Counted from the first letter of the stretch, positions 1-11,360 are shown. The stretch: DNA of 64,000 nucleotides from Rhypophila decipiens (GCA_033297075.1 MU858052.1:186001-250000); one strand, 5' to 3'. Notes: generated by a model not told the origin, from the letters alone. A program made the numbers and translations.

Positions 1-1494
1 ACTCGGCTTATATGCCTATTCTTTCAGCAGCGGTATTTGACAATACAGGACATGTTTACGATGTTAGCAAAGTTTTGACAGCGGATTTCATGTTCGACCG
101 GGAGGCATATTCGAAATACAGCCGTGTCTTTCTTCCAATCACCTACGTCCTGTCGTATGCGGTGCAATTCGCAGGGCTGGCGTCGCTGCTGACCCACACG
201 GCATGCTGGCACGGCAAGGACATCTGGACGCAATGGACCAAGTCTCTCGAGGAGGTGAGAGACCAGCCAGTTGCGGATGCCGCAGCCGCAGCGTCGACGG
301 CTTATCAACCTGTGTCAGACGGGAATGAGCAATCACCGTCTAGAAGGGAGCGCCAAAACAGCAGTACCCCGATAAACATTCGTCGATCTTCGTCGAGCAT
401 AGAGGGCTTAATGAACAGGGAAGACGTTCACAACAGGCTGATGAGGCGGTACAAAGATGCCCCGATGACGTGGTACCTTTTGACATTTGTTTCCATGACT
501 GCGATTGGAATCTATGTGGTCGAAAGGTTCGTTCTTTTTCCCGTTCCCACCACCCATGACTCCCAGAAACTAACCTTTCTACAGTTATCCCGTCCATCTA
601 CCATGGTACGGCCTCCTCCTAGCGCTGGGAATCTGCAGCATACTCTTCGTCCCCATCGGCATAATAATGGCCGTGACCAACCAACACAGCAGCATCTACC
701 TGATATGCCAGCTCGTAGCCGGCGTTTTATTTCCAGGCCGACCGGTAGCCAACATGGTCTTTGTCACGTACGGATATATATCCTCGGCGCAGGGTATCAA
801 ATTCGCCGCGGACCTCAAACTAGGCCATTACATGAAGATCCCACCCCGGATATTGTTTAGCGTCCAAATGGTGGCCACTATCGTCTCGTCTGTTACTCAG
901 ATCGCAGTGCTAAACTGGATGTTTGTCAATGTCCCTGGTATCTGCACACCTCAAGCGTTGAATGGGTTCACGTGTCCCATTGCGAGGGTTCACTTCAACG
1001 GGTCGATTCTATGGGGTGTTGTTGGACCATCAGAATTCTTCGGTCCAAATGCGACGTATCGACCCCTAGTATGGGCGTTTGCCCTCGGCGCGGTGCTGCC
1101 CATTCCATTATGGCTCTACGCGCGGAAGAAGAGGAATTCCATTGTACGGAAAATCAACCTGCCAGTCTTGTTTGGTTCCCTGAGCTGGATCCCACCGGCG
1201 ACGGGGCTGAATTTCAGTGTCTGGGCGGTGGTTTGCTACTTTTTCAATCACTTGATCAAGAAACGAGCTCCCGCTTGGTGGGCGAAATATACCATGACCC
1301 TTAGTGCGGCGTTGGATTCGGGATTGGCGTTTGGGATTGTGGTGGTGTTCTTTGGGTTTATATATCCTGGTTGGGGGTGGGTTGTTGATTTCAAGTGGTG
1401 GGGGACTGAGGTTTATAAAAAGGGCTGTGATTGGACTGCTTGTTCGTACTTGGGGTTGCAGGAAGGGCAACGGTTTGGGCCGGAGACTTGGTGA
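1..1494 (+). CDS. OPT-family oligopeptide transporter, C-terminal part (5' end outside window)
   Basis: Integral membrane proton-coupled transporter of small peptides. The reading frame is open from base 3, so the gene begins upstream of the window. Visible are many hydrophobic segments, the OPT-type FLPITYVLSYAVQFAG segment, and downstream the stretch around GVLFPGRPVANMVF followed by further membrane spans ending in WW-rich loops (PAWWAKY, FKWWGTEVYKKGCDW). An intron at 527-584 (gttcgt...ctacag) joins the two frames exactly: AG at 525-526 plus T at 585 makes a Ser codon, and the frame then runs to the TGA at 1492-1494. A Ser/Gln-rich hydrophilic loop lies around 300-420. The family call is firm; substrate and subgroup cannot be told from this part. 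Confidence 0.9.
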
Positions 1495-2576
1495 TGCCTC
1501 TTTACCAGTTTTGGAGCGGACCTGGACCTGGTATGCTAAGGTCAGGTGTTTTGGGACATGAGTGTGGGATGATGGGCTTGGTGTGTGTGGATAAAGGGAG
1601 GGAAACGAAAGAAGATAGGAGGAAAAGAAAGGTTGGGAGTATATACTGCATGGATGGAGGATACGTCCTTTGGAGAGGAGCGAGTACCTACCGAGGGATG
1701 GGTATATACGTGACATGATATATAACGACTTGGGAGGATGGGTTCATGGCTGAAACGAAAAACGAAACGACGCATCTGCATCTGCATCTGGGGACGGTGT
1801 TTTCTTGTTTTGCTTTTTGGATTTGTTTGTTTGGGTTGGATGGTTGTTGAGAATGCATGATAGATGGATACCACACATACCCTACCGAGTACTTTAGCTA
1901 CTTACATAGTTCTTACATAGGAGCAGGGCGTCCCTTCCCCACGATGGATGGACCTCGAGACTGCTGTTGCTCGGGTCCATTGCCGTCGGGGCTGTATATA
2001 CCATATATAGATGGATTTGCATATGACACTCATACTACATGATTAAACTTGATAAAACCCTTCAGGTCTGAGCGAGCTCGCGAGATTCGGCTCCGCAAAA
2101 TTAACAAAAGAGACATATATGGACTGGATGAGTAAATGACCTTGAGGGAAGGAAGTCAGGGAATAATTACACGTTTCTTTACACTACTATCCCACCGAAA
2201 AGAACCAGCAGCGTAATAATACCAAAACGGCCCTTCCGCAACCAGCGCCAGTCATGCCACCAGGACCCGATACGTCATTGCCGTTTGGAAGGCGCTGCTT
2301 CGCGGCCCCAAACCGGCCTATGACTTACCGGTCTGTGACTCTTGCCGATACAGTCATTTGAAGTTAAATTCAGCAGTAACATATTAGCTTTTGTAAGTAT
2401 TATACTTTCTCCTGACGTTGGTGTCTAGCACCACTGTTGTTTTAACTTTTCTTTTCCGGCCAGGCCCCTTCCCGTCTTAAATGGGAAACAACCACCACCA
2501 AAAGGGCCATGCTGCTAAATAAGACAACGGCTTGGATACAACAAAATAAACAGCAATCAGACATAGGATCTGCTAG
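1495..2576. other. Intergenic region between OPT gene and caspase-like gene
   Basis: About 1.1 kb without a supportable gene. The first ~400 bases are G/T-rich and probably the 3' UTR of the OPT gene. Only short random open frames are present and no RNA gene was seen. Confidence 0.6.
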
Positions 2577-2674
2577 TCTTCTAAGGTGTTTAATCACTCT
2601 CTTCTTAACAACCTGACAAGGATTGTCGGCGGTCTTTTCAGCGTTCACTCAGAATATCGACGTTGAGATTTCTA
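2577..2674 (-). repeat. Left copy of a diverged inverted repeat
   Basis: Read on the minus strand, this ~100 bp segment aligns with 5988-6090 read on the plus strand. Both contain TGAACGCTGAAAAGAC, followed by similar codons that in each case spell NAEKT...CQ(V/I)VKK(R/K)VI. By eye about two thirds of positions agree, and many differences are A/G or C/T. The two copies face each other across the caspase-like gene. The retained peptide similarity suggests both came from a coding element; which one is unknown. Confidence 0.55.
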
Positions 2675-2778
2675 TATCCTATTTTAACACCCAAGTGCCA
2701 TCACCGCTTCTATGCCCGCCGGCAGTCTCGTCGACCCAGCCGTCTTCCAGCCCCGATTATTTCACAACCTCTCCCAAC

Positions 2779-4416
2779 ATGGACGCACTCGTCCAAAGAG
2801 GCCATCTGAAGAATCCCAAGTCGCCCCGATCTTATACCTCGATGACACCTCCACGCATAGCCGACAATACAATGATATTGGCCGTCACTGGCCCCGACCT
2901 TCCCTTATCCTCACCATCAGATGACGGATGGTTCATCTCGGACTTTTACGCCTGGAACTGTATATTGAAGGGGCTTGGAAGCCACCAAACGTGGCTTTCC
3001 TTAGTCACCCCCCAAGAGCTTGTCGACGAATATGTGCAATTTCTCCACGGCAACCCCTACGAACCTCACAAGGTCGTATTATCACAGGACATAATTGATA
3101 CAAAGAAGATCACTGAACCGACAATTGTTCAGTCTGGAAAGATGGTAGAAACTTTCCTTACGACCCTCAAGGCTCACATCGAAACGGCCAACGGCCGCCC
3201 AATCCTTGTCCTCATATTTGGACATGGGCAGTACAGCGACTGCTCTATCATTCTGGAGTATGAGCATTATTATGATACCGAGGATGCGGACACTTACTTC
3301 CAGCATCAACTCAATATATCTGCCTTCGAGGCAGTGATTCAAGACGCTCCGGACATCACGCTTATTACTAACGCCTGCTACTTTGGCGGATGGACCATTA
3401 GTGCAGGTATGCACGCATCAACCATCACGGCTGCGAACAGGAAGACTAAGAGCATAGCCTGGCCGAAAGAGCATGAGATGACAAACGGTAGTATCTTTAC
3501 TACGGCTATGATTAGCTTTCTGAGGGACAACGAGGACGTTGCCACCGACATGGCCTCTTACAATCGCATGTGTAGCGATATCCTGGAGCTCATGAAGAGA
3601 AGGGTTACCAGGCTTTGGAATAAGCACAAGTTTACCTTCTCTGTCGAACAAGACCACTGGGACAGGGAGTAGTCGTGTCGCTCCCATATTCCTATCGCCG
3701 AGTTTTCATTACGATGGGATGGTCTTGAAACCGTACAGCCCAGTGAGGTAGTTAAGGGTGGAAGGAATCAAACACCGGGGAGCACTGACGAAGCCGAGGT
3801 AGAGCAATCCGGGGAGGGATCCGGCTCGAAGCGAGGCGCGGCCTCTAAGAAGCTCTTCTCATTTCTTGGCGACAAGTTCGGCGGCTTTTCTCAAAGCCAG
3901 GAAAAACACCTCCGAGTCATGGCCACCGCCCATCTCAAATCCTTTCCCGGGGACTGGCAAGTTGGTGTAGGAAACAGGCCTAAGGCCATATTGCACAGGT
4001 TCTTACAGAACCCAAGGCCTACCCGGCAAGAGATGGAAGAACCCTTCCGGCTAATGGAGTTCCGTGATGCGTGTACCCGATTCGCCGACTTGCTTGTCTA
4101 TAAGTTTGAATGGCCAAAACCGTACGACCAAACTTGCCGCGACTGGGATCGGACTAAGGCCGTCGAAGAGGACATTCAAGACCGCACCCACGACATCGTG
4201 AGAATCATGATACAAGAGCAGTTCCATATTGAAATCATTCCATGGACAGCAGTAGGGGTGCCGTTCACCTTCACAAGGCCGACATATTATATTGCGGCCT
4301 GTTTGGCCGGTACGGATCTGGAGATGGATACTATTCGCATCCTCCAGACTCACCTGAAGGGTTGGAGAGATTTGGTCTCCCTTGCGGGCGAGAAAGGGAA
4401 AGACAAGGCGCGTTAG
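2779..4416 (+). pseudogene. Caspase-like (clan CD) protein gene with one in-frame TAG
   Basis: A 546-codon frame with a single internal stop, TAG at 3670-3672 (codon 298). Before it lies a caspase-like fold. The hydrophobic strand ILVLIFGHGQ carries the His of the catalytic dyad (His149), and ITLITNACYFGGW carries the Cys (Cys200), in the spacing and strand context of fungal metacaspase-like/CHAT-like proteins. After the stop the same frame stays open for 248 codons and encodes a helical C-terminal domain, so the two halves are one gene. The start is the first in-frame ATG, since the longer frame from 2623 begins at TTG. TAG can come from CAG or TGG by a RIP-type C-to-T change. The substrate is unknown; a cell-death role is inferred from the fold only. 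An intron spanning the stop looks unlikely because the only local donor is weak. Confidence 0.7.
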
Positions 4417-4529
4417 CATTGTTACCATTGTGGTTCGCATTCTGTTTTTGGAAGAGGTGGTGACTCGCTATAACTTCTATCCCATGTAACTCGTTATGGC
4501 TATTCCGTTACTGCTAGTTTTGCGCTGCT

Positions 4530-4730
4530 ATTATTCATGTCCCGTGGACAACGGAGGGTGTTCCTTTCTCCTTTACCCGCCCAACATATTATATCGCTTC
4601 ATGTCTTGCGTTGACTGATATGGATATGGATACTATTCGTGTCCTCCAAGAACACATCAGGGCTTGGAAAGCGCATCTTTCCCAATGGGATACAAAAAGA
4701 GTGCAAGGAGGTATTTCCCCGGGCGGATGA
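4530..4730 (+). pseudogene. Duplicated tail of the caspase-like gene
   Basis: This segment repeats the end of the gene just upstream. Its frame reads VPFSFTRPTYYIASCLALTD and then MDMDTIRVLQEHIRAWK before a TGA at 4728-4730. The parent at 4255-4416 reads VPFTFTRPTYYIAACLAGTD and then LEMDTIRILQTHLKGW. Homology starts near 4530, with one apparent single-base deletion near 4552, and there is no start codon. It is the 3' remnant of a tandem paralogue or a partial duplication, about 60 codons long. Confidence 0.75.
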
Positions 4731-4731
4731 C

Positions 4732-4853
4732 GCATTTATTCTAACCAGTCAGGGCATATATTCCAGCTGGTAAAGGCATTTATTCTAACCAGCCCAGGCA
4801 TTTATTCCAACCAGCCAGGGCATATATTCCAACCGGTAAAGGCGTCTATTCTG
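4732..4853 (+). repeat. Minisatellite array 1 (~22-24 bp unit, plus orientation)
   Basis: About five imperfect units of the form GGCATTTATTCTAACCAGCC. The same unit forms arrays at 10940-11270 (inverted) and 15630-15945. This array starts right after the duplicated tail of the caspase-like gene and about 315 bp after that gene's own stop. Confidence 0.8.
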
Positions 4854-5141
4854 CAAGAGCGGTGCTCCTGTATGGGAAGACTAGTTAGTGCCTGTATATG
4901 AGAGTAGTAGTGCGTGTTTATCAAGACCCTTCTGAAATCCAGAGACGAATTCATCCCAAGTTTGAACTTCGAATCAACCACTTATCTCTGCGGGCATCAG
5001 AGTCCACTCCTACTCTTGTTCTCTTCTCAATCGCGTGAATTTCACGTGCTTCTCACGACATCCTCACATTCCCATCAACATTATCGCCGACTAGTAACAA
5101 ACAATTCTCAGAAACGCTATCGCTGTCGGCCCAGCGCTATC

Positions 5142-5884
5142 ATGTCGGCCGCAACCAGCATCAACGCCGCTGCCCGGGCCACGACACGGCCGGTGTGGAA
5201 CTCGTATGATGATCTCCCGGCGTACGCAAGACGTGATATTATCGAGATTGTTGACGAAATAAGTCACCCGCCATTGGTTACCCACAGGTGCCCCAAGAGC
5301 ACTTTAAGAAGCCTCACAAACTAATATGCAATTTAGACACAGGAGGTAAAGCCTCCGACGAACAGGTCAAAGCCTTCGTCACAAAGGTATTCCGAAGCTG
5401 GAATACCGCAAAGCCAGCCCCAAAGGCCAACATGTCCAAAGTCAACCTGGACGACACCACTGTGAAGGTCGGGGTATGGAAGGAAGACCTTCCATATGAC
5501 CCAAAGAAATCTGCTAGTCGGGCAGACTGTCGCCGACAAGGCGAACCAGCCTTTATGAAGGCCACAGCCGAGGGCGACCTCGGCAATGTCGTCTACAAGC
5601 TTCTCGACTCGGCAGCCCGCCCCGGAGCCGCCGACGGGACCATTGCTCACCGGAGCTACCGTAACCAGAGGAGGAGGCATAAGGGCCACGGAGCTACCGC
5701 AACCAGAGGAGACGGCACAGGGGCCCCGGAGCTTCCGCCGACCAACCAAGAGACCGCGCAACGGGCAGACTGCTCGGAGCCTCCGCAAGACCATGGTCGC
5801 AGCACAGTAGAACATAGGAACCGTTCTAGCCCTCATCTTTCAAGGACACCGCCGAATTCATCACCCATCTCAGTACACGTATGA
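5142..5884 (+). CDS. Possible small gene or gene remnant, unrecognised
   Basis: Two overlapping frames suggest coding sequence. The first starts at ATG 5142 (MSAATSINAAARATTRPVWN) and runs to a stop at 5322-5324. The second is open from 5288 to 5884 and contains KASDEQVKAFVTKVFRSWNT. I could not find a clean GT-AG intron joining them with a good acceptor, so a frameshift or a weak donor near 5277 is needed. The second half includes two to three imperfect ~40 bp repeats starting GAGCTACCG (about 5655-5775). No domain was recognised. It may be a degenerate gene of the island. Confidence 0.25.
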
Positions 5885-5987
5885 ACAATGCTAGTCAAGT
5901 CCAAAAACAGCCTATCGCAGGCCCTCGACTCTCTGTAGAGGGTATAAGGAGATCGGGGACATAGAAGATATATAGATATAAGAATAG

Positions 5988-6090
5988 GCTAGAAAAGTCC
6001 TATCGTCCGTATTCTAATTGAACGCTGAAAAGACTCCTGCTAAAATATGTCAAATTGTTAAAAAGAAAGTGATCAGCTACTTAAAAGAAT
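5988..6090 (+). repeat. Right copy of the diverged inverted repeat
   Basis: Counterpart of 2577-2674 in opposite orientation. It is more A/T-rich than the left copy, for example AATTGTTAAAAAGAAAGTGA against GGTTGTTAAGAAGAGAGTGA, which fits stronger C-to-T and G-to-A decay of this copy. A hairpin (CTTACTTTA / TTAAAGTAAG) sits a little further on at 6180-6207. Confidence 0.55.
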
Positions 6091-6250
6091 GGACAGACAG
6101 TGGCAGAGTATCCGTATACCTGATATCACACCCAAGATTCCTATCTCCTTTACCTTACTTTAATGCTTTTCCGAGCTGTCTTACTTTATTAAGGCCAGTT
6201 AAAGTAAGGCCTTAGCCTCCCTTAGTCCCTTAATTAACTGCATAGAACCT

Positions 6251-6410
6251 TACCTCGTATAAGATCACTCTAGTTTGTTAATGGTATAGTTAATTAAGGG
6301 AAGATGAAGTGAAAAAGGACGGCTGATCTTGTTTTACCTTGGTTATTATTTGTCCTCCTTCCCTTATCTGCCTTTGCTTTACTTTGTCCTTGCCTTAGTT
6401 CACTTGGTCT
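6251..6410 (+). repeat. Diverged dispersed repeat, copy A
   Basis: Aligns with 15411-15555 in the same orientation. Shared blocks include AATTAAGGGAA / AATCAAGGGAA, CTTG(T/C)TTTAC(C/T)TTGG, and a 3' block around TGCTTTACTTT...CCTTGCC(T/C)(T/C)AGTTC. Differences are mainly transitions and small gaps. No coding potential remains. Probably a remnant of a mobile element; class unknown. Confidence 0.5.
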
Positions 6411-7141
6411 TGCTAGGAACTCTGATTACACCCATGTAAAAGGCTTATGTTCAAGCTTCCTTCCCATGCGGGAACCACTAGAAGGTGGAAGAACTGTGTA
6501 TTTGAGATGATGTGTTAGGAAGTTTTCCCAGCGAGATACATAGATATTCAAGGACGTACGCTTATGGGTAGAGAGCTTATTTACTAAAGAATGAATTGTT
6601 AGGATGACGTCTTGATGGCTGAAAGATGAATCTTGGAAGAAGGAGACAAGGGCTCGGGATATGGCTTTCTGGAATAGAAACACCCTAGGACTCGAGACCA
6701 GTCCTTACTGTTCAAGGATGTTCCGTTTTCAGTTCCTTCTTATTAGAGGGTTGGATAATAAGTACACAGTCAATCACGGTCGGCACATGTCCGTCCAGAT
6801 GTAGCTTCCTTGGGCGATATCCGATCTGAGAAAGTACGATCTGAGAAGGCACGATCCGAGAAGGCACGATCCGAGAAGGCACGATCTGAGAAGGGCCTTA
6901 GCCCACCATTCTAATTTTCCTTTCCTTTTCTTTCCCATTCCTTCAACTTGGAATTCCCAATGTTTTACAAAACCCTGCCGTCATTATTTGTTTCCCAGTA
7001 ATTTCCCCAATCTTTCTTGTCTCTTCTTTTGAAAGCAGTCAAGGCTCTATCACTTCATTTGTTTCTGTCTTCTCTCGATTAACAATTATTTGTAGTTGAT
7101 ACAACTTCGTCGAGCACTCTCGCCACGGTAAAGCCGCAAGG
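6411..7141. other. Low-complexity intergenic region upstream of the dynamin-like gene
   Basis: No supportable gene. It contains the 15-bp tandem repeat listed separately (6822-6897), then a pyrimidine-rich stretch (about 6905-7075) typical of a fungal promoter or 5' UTR before the ATG at 7142. Confidence 0.5.
6822..6897 (+). repeat. 15-bp tandem repeat, five units
   Basis: Five near-identical copies of CGATC(T/C)GAGAAGGCA in a head-to-tail row, about 245 bp upstream of the dynamin-like start codon. The middle units are identical and the outer ones differ by one to three bases. Confidence 0.85.
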
Positions 7142-9388
7142 ATGGGGAGCACAGCCGGAGACAAGGTCGTCAACGACCTCGGAAACCACATCTACTTGGA
7201 GAAGCAAGATAGATTGCGCGACATTGGAGTCGATATTCAGACGTCGCAGGTGAGTACAAGTACCCTTCGTATCCACCTCGATACCCACTAAACATGAATT
7301 TCCCTGCTAGATTGTTGTCGTCGGCAGCCAGTCATCTGGGAAAAGCTCTCTCCTGGAGAACTTGACCGGCTTCTCGTTCCCTCGTGGACAGGGTTTGTGC
7401 ACCCGCTACGCTACGCAAATCACGCTCCGCCGCAACCCGGTCGAGAGTATCGTCATGTCTATTACGCCATCAACCGATGCCACCCAGGAGACCAGGGACC
7501 GGATTCGCGTCTTTCACCGCCAGCCCGACAGTTTTCAGGCCACCAGCTTGGCTGCCGTGATCCAAGAAGCAAACAAGGTCATGGGAATCCGGCCAGGGGA
7601 CAGAGAGAATGATCTGAGTCTACCCATGTTCAGCAATGACATCCTGAAAGTCGAGATATCAGGCCCAGATAAGCCACATCTCACTGTTATCGATGTTCCT
7701 GGGCTGTTCCAGGTCACGGATGAAGGTCGAACAACCGAGTCGGAGAAGGCCATGGTCGAGAACATGGTACGTCGCTACATGGAAAACGAACGCACAATGT
7801 AAGTCCCCATTCCTCTTTCTGCAGAATCATGTCGTGTTAATTGTTGACATGCGAGTACAGCGTTCTTGCCGTCATGTCTTGCCTTGCAGACCGGGCAACC
7901 GAAGGTGTCATGCAGCTTGCCAAGTCAGCGGACCCCAAAGGCGAGAGAACAGTCGGAGTTCTCACCAAGGCCGATCTTGTCAACGAGAAGGCTGTGTACA
8001 AAAACATCTTTGACCTTGTCAAGGGCGCCACCCTCAAGCTCGGATATTTCGTCGTTCGCAGCCGGGGAGCTGACGAAGACGACATAGGCGTATCGGAATG
8101 CAGAGAGCTGGAACAGGACCTCTTTCAGGATCCCTCTTGGGAGCCGATTGCCAAACTTGGACGTACTGGTGTCCCCGCCCTCAATAAGGAGCTACAGGTG
8201 CTGTTGACAGATCTTGCCAAGCGAGAACTGCCCAAGCAGCTCCAGGAAGTGTCGACCCGTCTTGAGGCATGCCAGAAAACGCTCAGTGCAATGGGTCCTG
8301 CCCATTCGGATGCAGCCAGCCAGCGGCTGTATCTTCTCGAGATTGCCCTGAAGTTCGAGAGAATCTCGAGAGACGCACGGGAGGGCATCTACGGAAGGGA
8401 TGAGGATCTATTCGGGGGTAACGACACGATGCTCATTGCCGAGATTATAAGCATGAACGAGAAATACTCTGAGTATATGGATATAAAAGGCTGCAGCTAC
8501 TGTTTCAATGATCAGACGCCAACCAGCGAAGTTCTCCCCTTCGAGAAGCTTCGCCCAAAGACTCACAGCATTCTTTCCAACCGGGGTGGGGTTAAAGTGG
8601 ACGATACTGTTACTCCTCCATATCAGAGCCTTTCGGACTGTATCAAATCTTGCTACTTGCAGACCAGAGGCCCTGAACTGGGGACCTTTGGTGTTTCTTT
8701 ATTGTCGAGAACGTTTCGAACGCAATCAGAGAAGTGGTTGAAAATTGCAATTCGACATGTGCATGCTGTCGCGACAGCGATTCATACATTCTTGACGACG
8801 CTCATCAAGAAGATTTCTTCAGAGGCACTCCTGGACCAGCTGTGGCGAACAGCTCTGTTCAATAAGCTCAAGGAAGCCTACTCCAGAGCATTTTGACATG
8901 CTGAGTTTCTGGTCAAGATGGAGCGGGATCTTCATCCCAGCACATACAATCACTATTTCAACGACAACCTGCAGAAGGCCAGAATAAACCGCCTGGAGAA
9001 GAAGATGAGGACACACGCGATAAACGCCGCCGCCGCTACCTACAACGTCGATGTCGTTACCCTGAATATGAATTCGTTGAGAAATCTGGTCGATAACAAG
9101 AGCAACGCAGATCAGGTTCAGGAGGACGTCCATGATATCCTGCAGAGCTACTACAAGGTGGCGCGCAAGCGATTCGTGGACAACATCTGCCACCAAGCCA
9201 TCGACTACTACCTGCTGGATGCGCCTGATAGCCCGCTCAAGATCTTCTCGCCTAATTTCGTCATGGGTTTGAGTGATACGCAGCTGGACCAGCTCGCCGG
9301 CGAGTCTGCCGTCGCAAAAGCAGAGAGAGAGCGACTTCAGTTCGAGATTCAGGATCTGGAGGAGGCAATGGAGGTCTTGAGGTCTTGA
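7142..9388 (+). pseudogene. Dynamin/Mx-type large GTPase gene with one in-frame TGA
   Basis: Three exons (7142-7249, 7311-7798, 7861-9388) with consensus donors (gtgagt, gtaagt) give a 708-codon frame. G1 is GSQSSGKSS (residues 41-49), G3 DVPG (164-167), G4 TKAD (234-237). The DPKGERT segment, middle/stalk domain and a C-terminal GTPase effector domain follow. This order and length fit fungal Mx-like dynamins, which polymerise and remodel membranes. A single TGA at 8894-8896 (codon 544) falls inside the stalk, just before the conserved segment ending in STYNHYFNDNLQKAR. The same frame continues on both sides with clear family similarity, so the stop splits one gene. CGA-to-TGA by C-to-T change is the simplest origin. 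No frameshift was seen. Confidence 0.8.
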
Positions 9389-9718
9389 ATGTGATCCATG
9401 CCCATCTCGAGGTCAGCCTAGGGGAGGCAATGGATGTGTTCAGATCATGGATTTGGTGCATGGTCCTTCGATGATGAGAGGCATGGGGTTCGAGTATGTA
9501 CAATGACGAGGCAACGAGGAACTATAGCTTGTGGAACAGTGAGTAGCTATTCTACACGAAAGTATGCAGATATTCAGGTGAGTAGCTAGCACGGGGTACA
9601 CAACAAGGAACTTTTCATAGGTAGGGTGGCTAGGGTCTTTCCATAGGCAAACTTACATGGCAATATTCTTTGACTCGATTCAAGTGTGCACTGTCCCTTC
9701 GTGATTATCCACTGAACA

Positions 9719-10740
9719 TTAAACATCAGCTCCCATCTCTGCCATCCTTTCATCCATCCTCCTCGCCATCTCTACCTCAGGATCGAGAACCTCCCCAGCT
9801 TCGTGACCATTGCCCGTATACAAGCCTCTCTTCTTCATCTCCTCTTCGATATCCCTCCGCGCAATCATGCCCATTGCGATACTGGGGACGTCCTCTCTCA
9901 TCTTTTTCGCCCAGGCCTCGACGCCACGCATAGCTACAACCAAGAACCCGAGAACCTCCCTGTCCACGTCAAAGACCTCCCACCACTCGCACTCGGGCAT
10001 CTTGGCCCCGATATCCTTGGCCGCATTATAAATCGCCGCCACGGCCAGCTCGTTCGGCTGACTGGTCAGGTATAACATTTGCGGCGACAAAAGCGACGTG
10101 TTCAAGTACGCCACCACACGTTTCGAGATCTTTTCTTTCCGGACGCCTAGGAAGCTGAGCGCCTGGAGGTAGGTTATTGCTATTGGGTGTGGTAACGCGA
10201 CGTGTGTGTTGAAGCTCAGCGCGTAGAGGATACGTGCTTCTGTCGCGAGGATACGGTTGTGGAATGCTTGGTACGCTGTCTCGGAGAGGTAATATGACGA
10301 GGGATTGTTCGCCGGTGGTGGTGAGGTCGGCGCGTGGAAGAAGGACGAGCTCGGGGAGGTTAGGTAGGCGTAGACGTTACATACGTCGCGCGGAGATCGG
10401 GGGGAGGGGCCGACTTTGGCGATTAGGTAGATTGCTGCTGCGGATATATCCTGAATGAAAGGTTAGATGGGGATTGCGGAAAGGATGACTTCTTGGGTGA
10501 AATTTGTTAGCTTACGCTGAATTCATGCGACATTAGGGGCTCTACGAGCCAGTATCTCGCGAGCACGACATTTGCTTGCGCTGTGGAGGATTGCGGCAGC
10601 TGGAGGAGGACACCGGCCGCTTGGGTCAGGCATTGGGTCGAGTAGAAGATGGCATCTTGCAGCTCGGCGGGGAGCGCACTGAAAGAGCGTCGTTGGTAGA
10701 GTTGGTCTGGCGTCGCGAGCGGGTTCGTCATGTGTGCCAT
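9719..10740 (-). CDS. Cyclin-box protein, cyclin L / CCNQ-like
   Basis: Two exons, 10740-10516 and 10450-9719, joined by an intron with donor gtaagc and acceptor attcag, in phase, giving 318 residues. The N-terminal cyclin box starts in the first exon (AARYWLVEPLMSHEF-like helices) and continues with DISAAAIYLIAKVG. EARILYALSFNTHVALPHP then matches the cyclin L/FAM58 class, which partners CDKs acting on transcription or splicing. The C-terminus is charged and helical. The frame is fully open, unlike the large genes on either side. Start choice: ATG at 10740, with a second ATG three codons later also possible. Exact cyclin class is uncertain. Confidence 0.8.
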
Positions 10741-10939
10741 CTTGTGTCAATTGGTGGGTTAAAAGGGCCGGCGGGGGATTTTGTTTTGTTTCGCGACAAA
10801 CGTGGGAGGAGGTTGTAAGTTGGAGGTTCCATTGCTAGGGGTACTGTAAAGTGTAATCTGGGGAACGGGTACGGTAAGCGATGTATCGGTACCGTGCTGT
10901 CGGGTCCGGTAAGACTCTTGGCAAACGTATCGTAAGAGG

Positions 10940-11270
10940 GCGTGAATTGTTCCAAATGATGCCTTGAATTGTTCCCATAGATACCTTGGATTGTTCCTAT
11001 TGATGCCTTGACGGGCTCATATAAATGCCTTGCCTGGCTCGAATAAATGCTTTAGCTTGCCTTGACTGGGACGAATAGATGCCTTGACTTGCTATAATAA
11101 ATACCTTGACTGGCTCGAGTAAATGCCTTGACTGGCTCGAGTAAATGCATTGACTGGGCTGTAAAGATGTCTTTACTGGTAGAATAATTACATTGAGTAG
11201 CTAGGATAAATGCCTTGGCTGAAATAATGCCTTGCGTGGCTATAATAAATGCCTTCACTGGGCTAGAAGT
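10940..11270 (-). repeat. Minisatellite array 2 (~22-24 bp unit, minus orientation)
   Basis: About thirteen degenerate units that on the plus strand read ATGCCTTGACTGGCTCGAGTAA, i.e. the reverse complement of the unit in arrays 1 and 3. The best-preserved units are at 11100-11150; the outer units are decayed. The array ends about 90 bp from the stop of the SLIP-GC-like gene, so it lies directly 3' of that gene, in the same relative orientation as array 1 to the caspase-like gene. Confidence 0.85.
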
Positions 11271-11360
11271 AAAATTGTACTATTGCCTGTACATTAAAGT
11301 GGTGATGCCAGTTCATCAAGCCCCCAAAAGAATCGTACATATGTGCTTCCTTCTCCTAGA

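Noticed and set aside
1542..1876. Overlapping minus-strand frames just after the OPT gene
   Set aside because: Low-complexity G/T-rich 3' UTR sequence read backwards; no domain.
3660..3720. Intron removing the TAG in the caspase-like gene
   Set aside because: The only nearby donor (gtagtc at 3669) is poor, no fitting branch/acceptor pair of a multiple-of-three length was found, and the stretch after the stop reads as plausible protein.
8894..8902. Programmed readthrough of the TGA in the dynamin-like gene (UGA-CUA type)
   Set aside because: The following codon is CAT, not CTA. The other stops are also followed by other codons (TCG, AAG, GAG), so the known fungal readthrough motif is absent.
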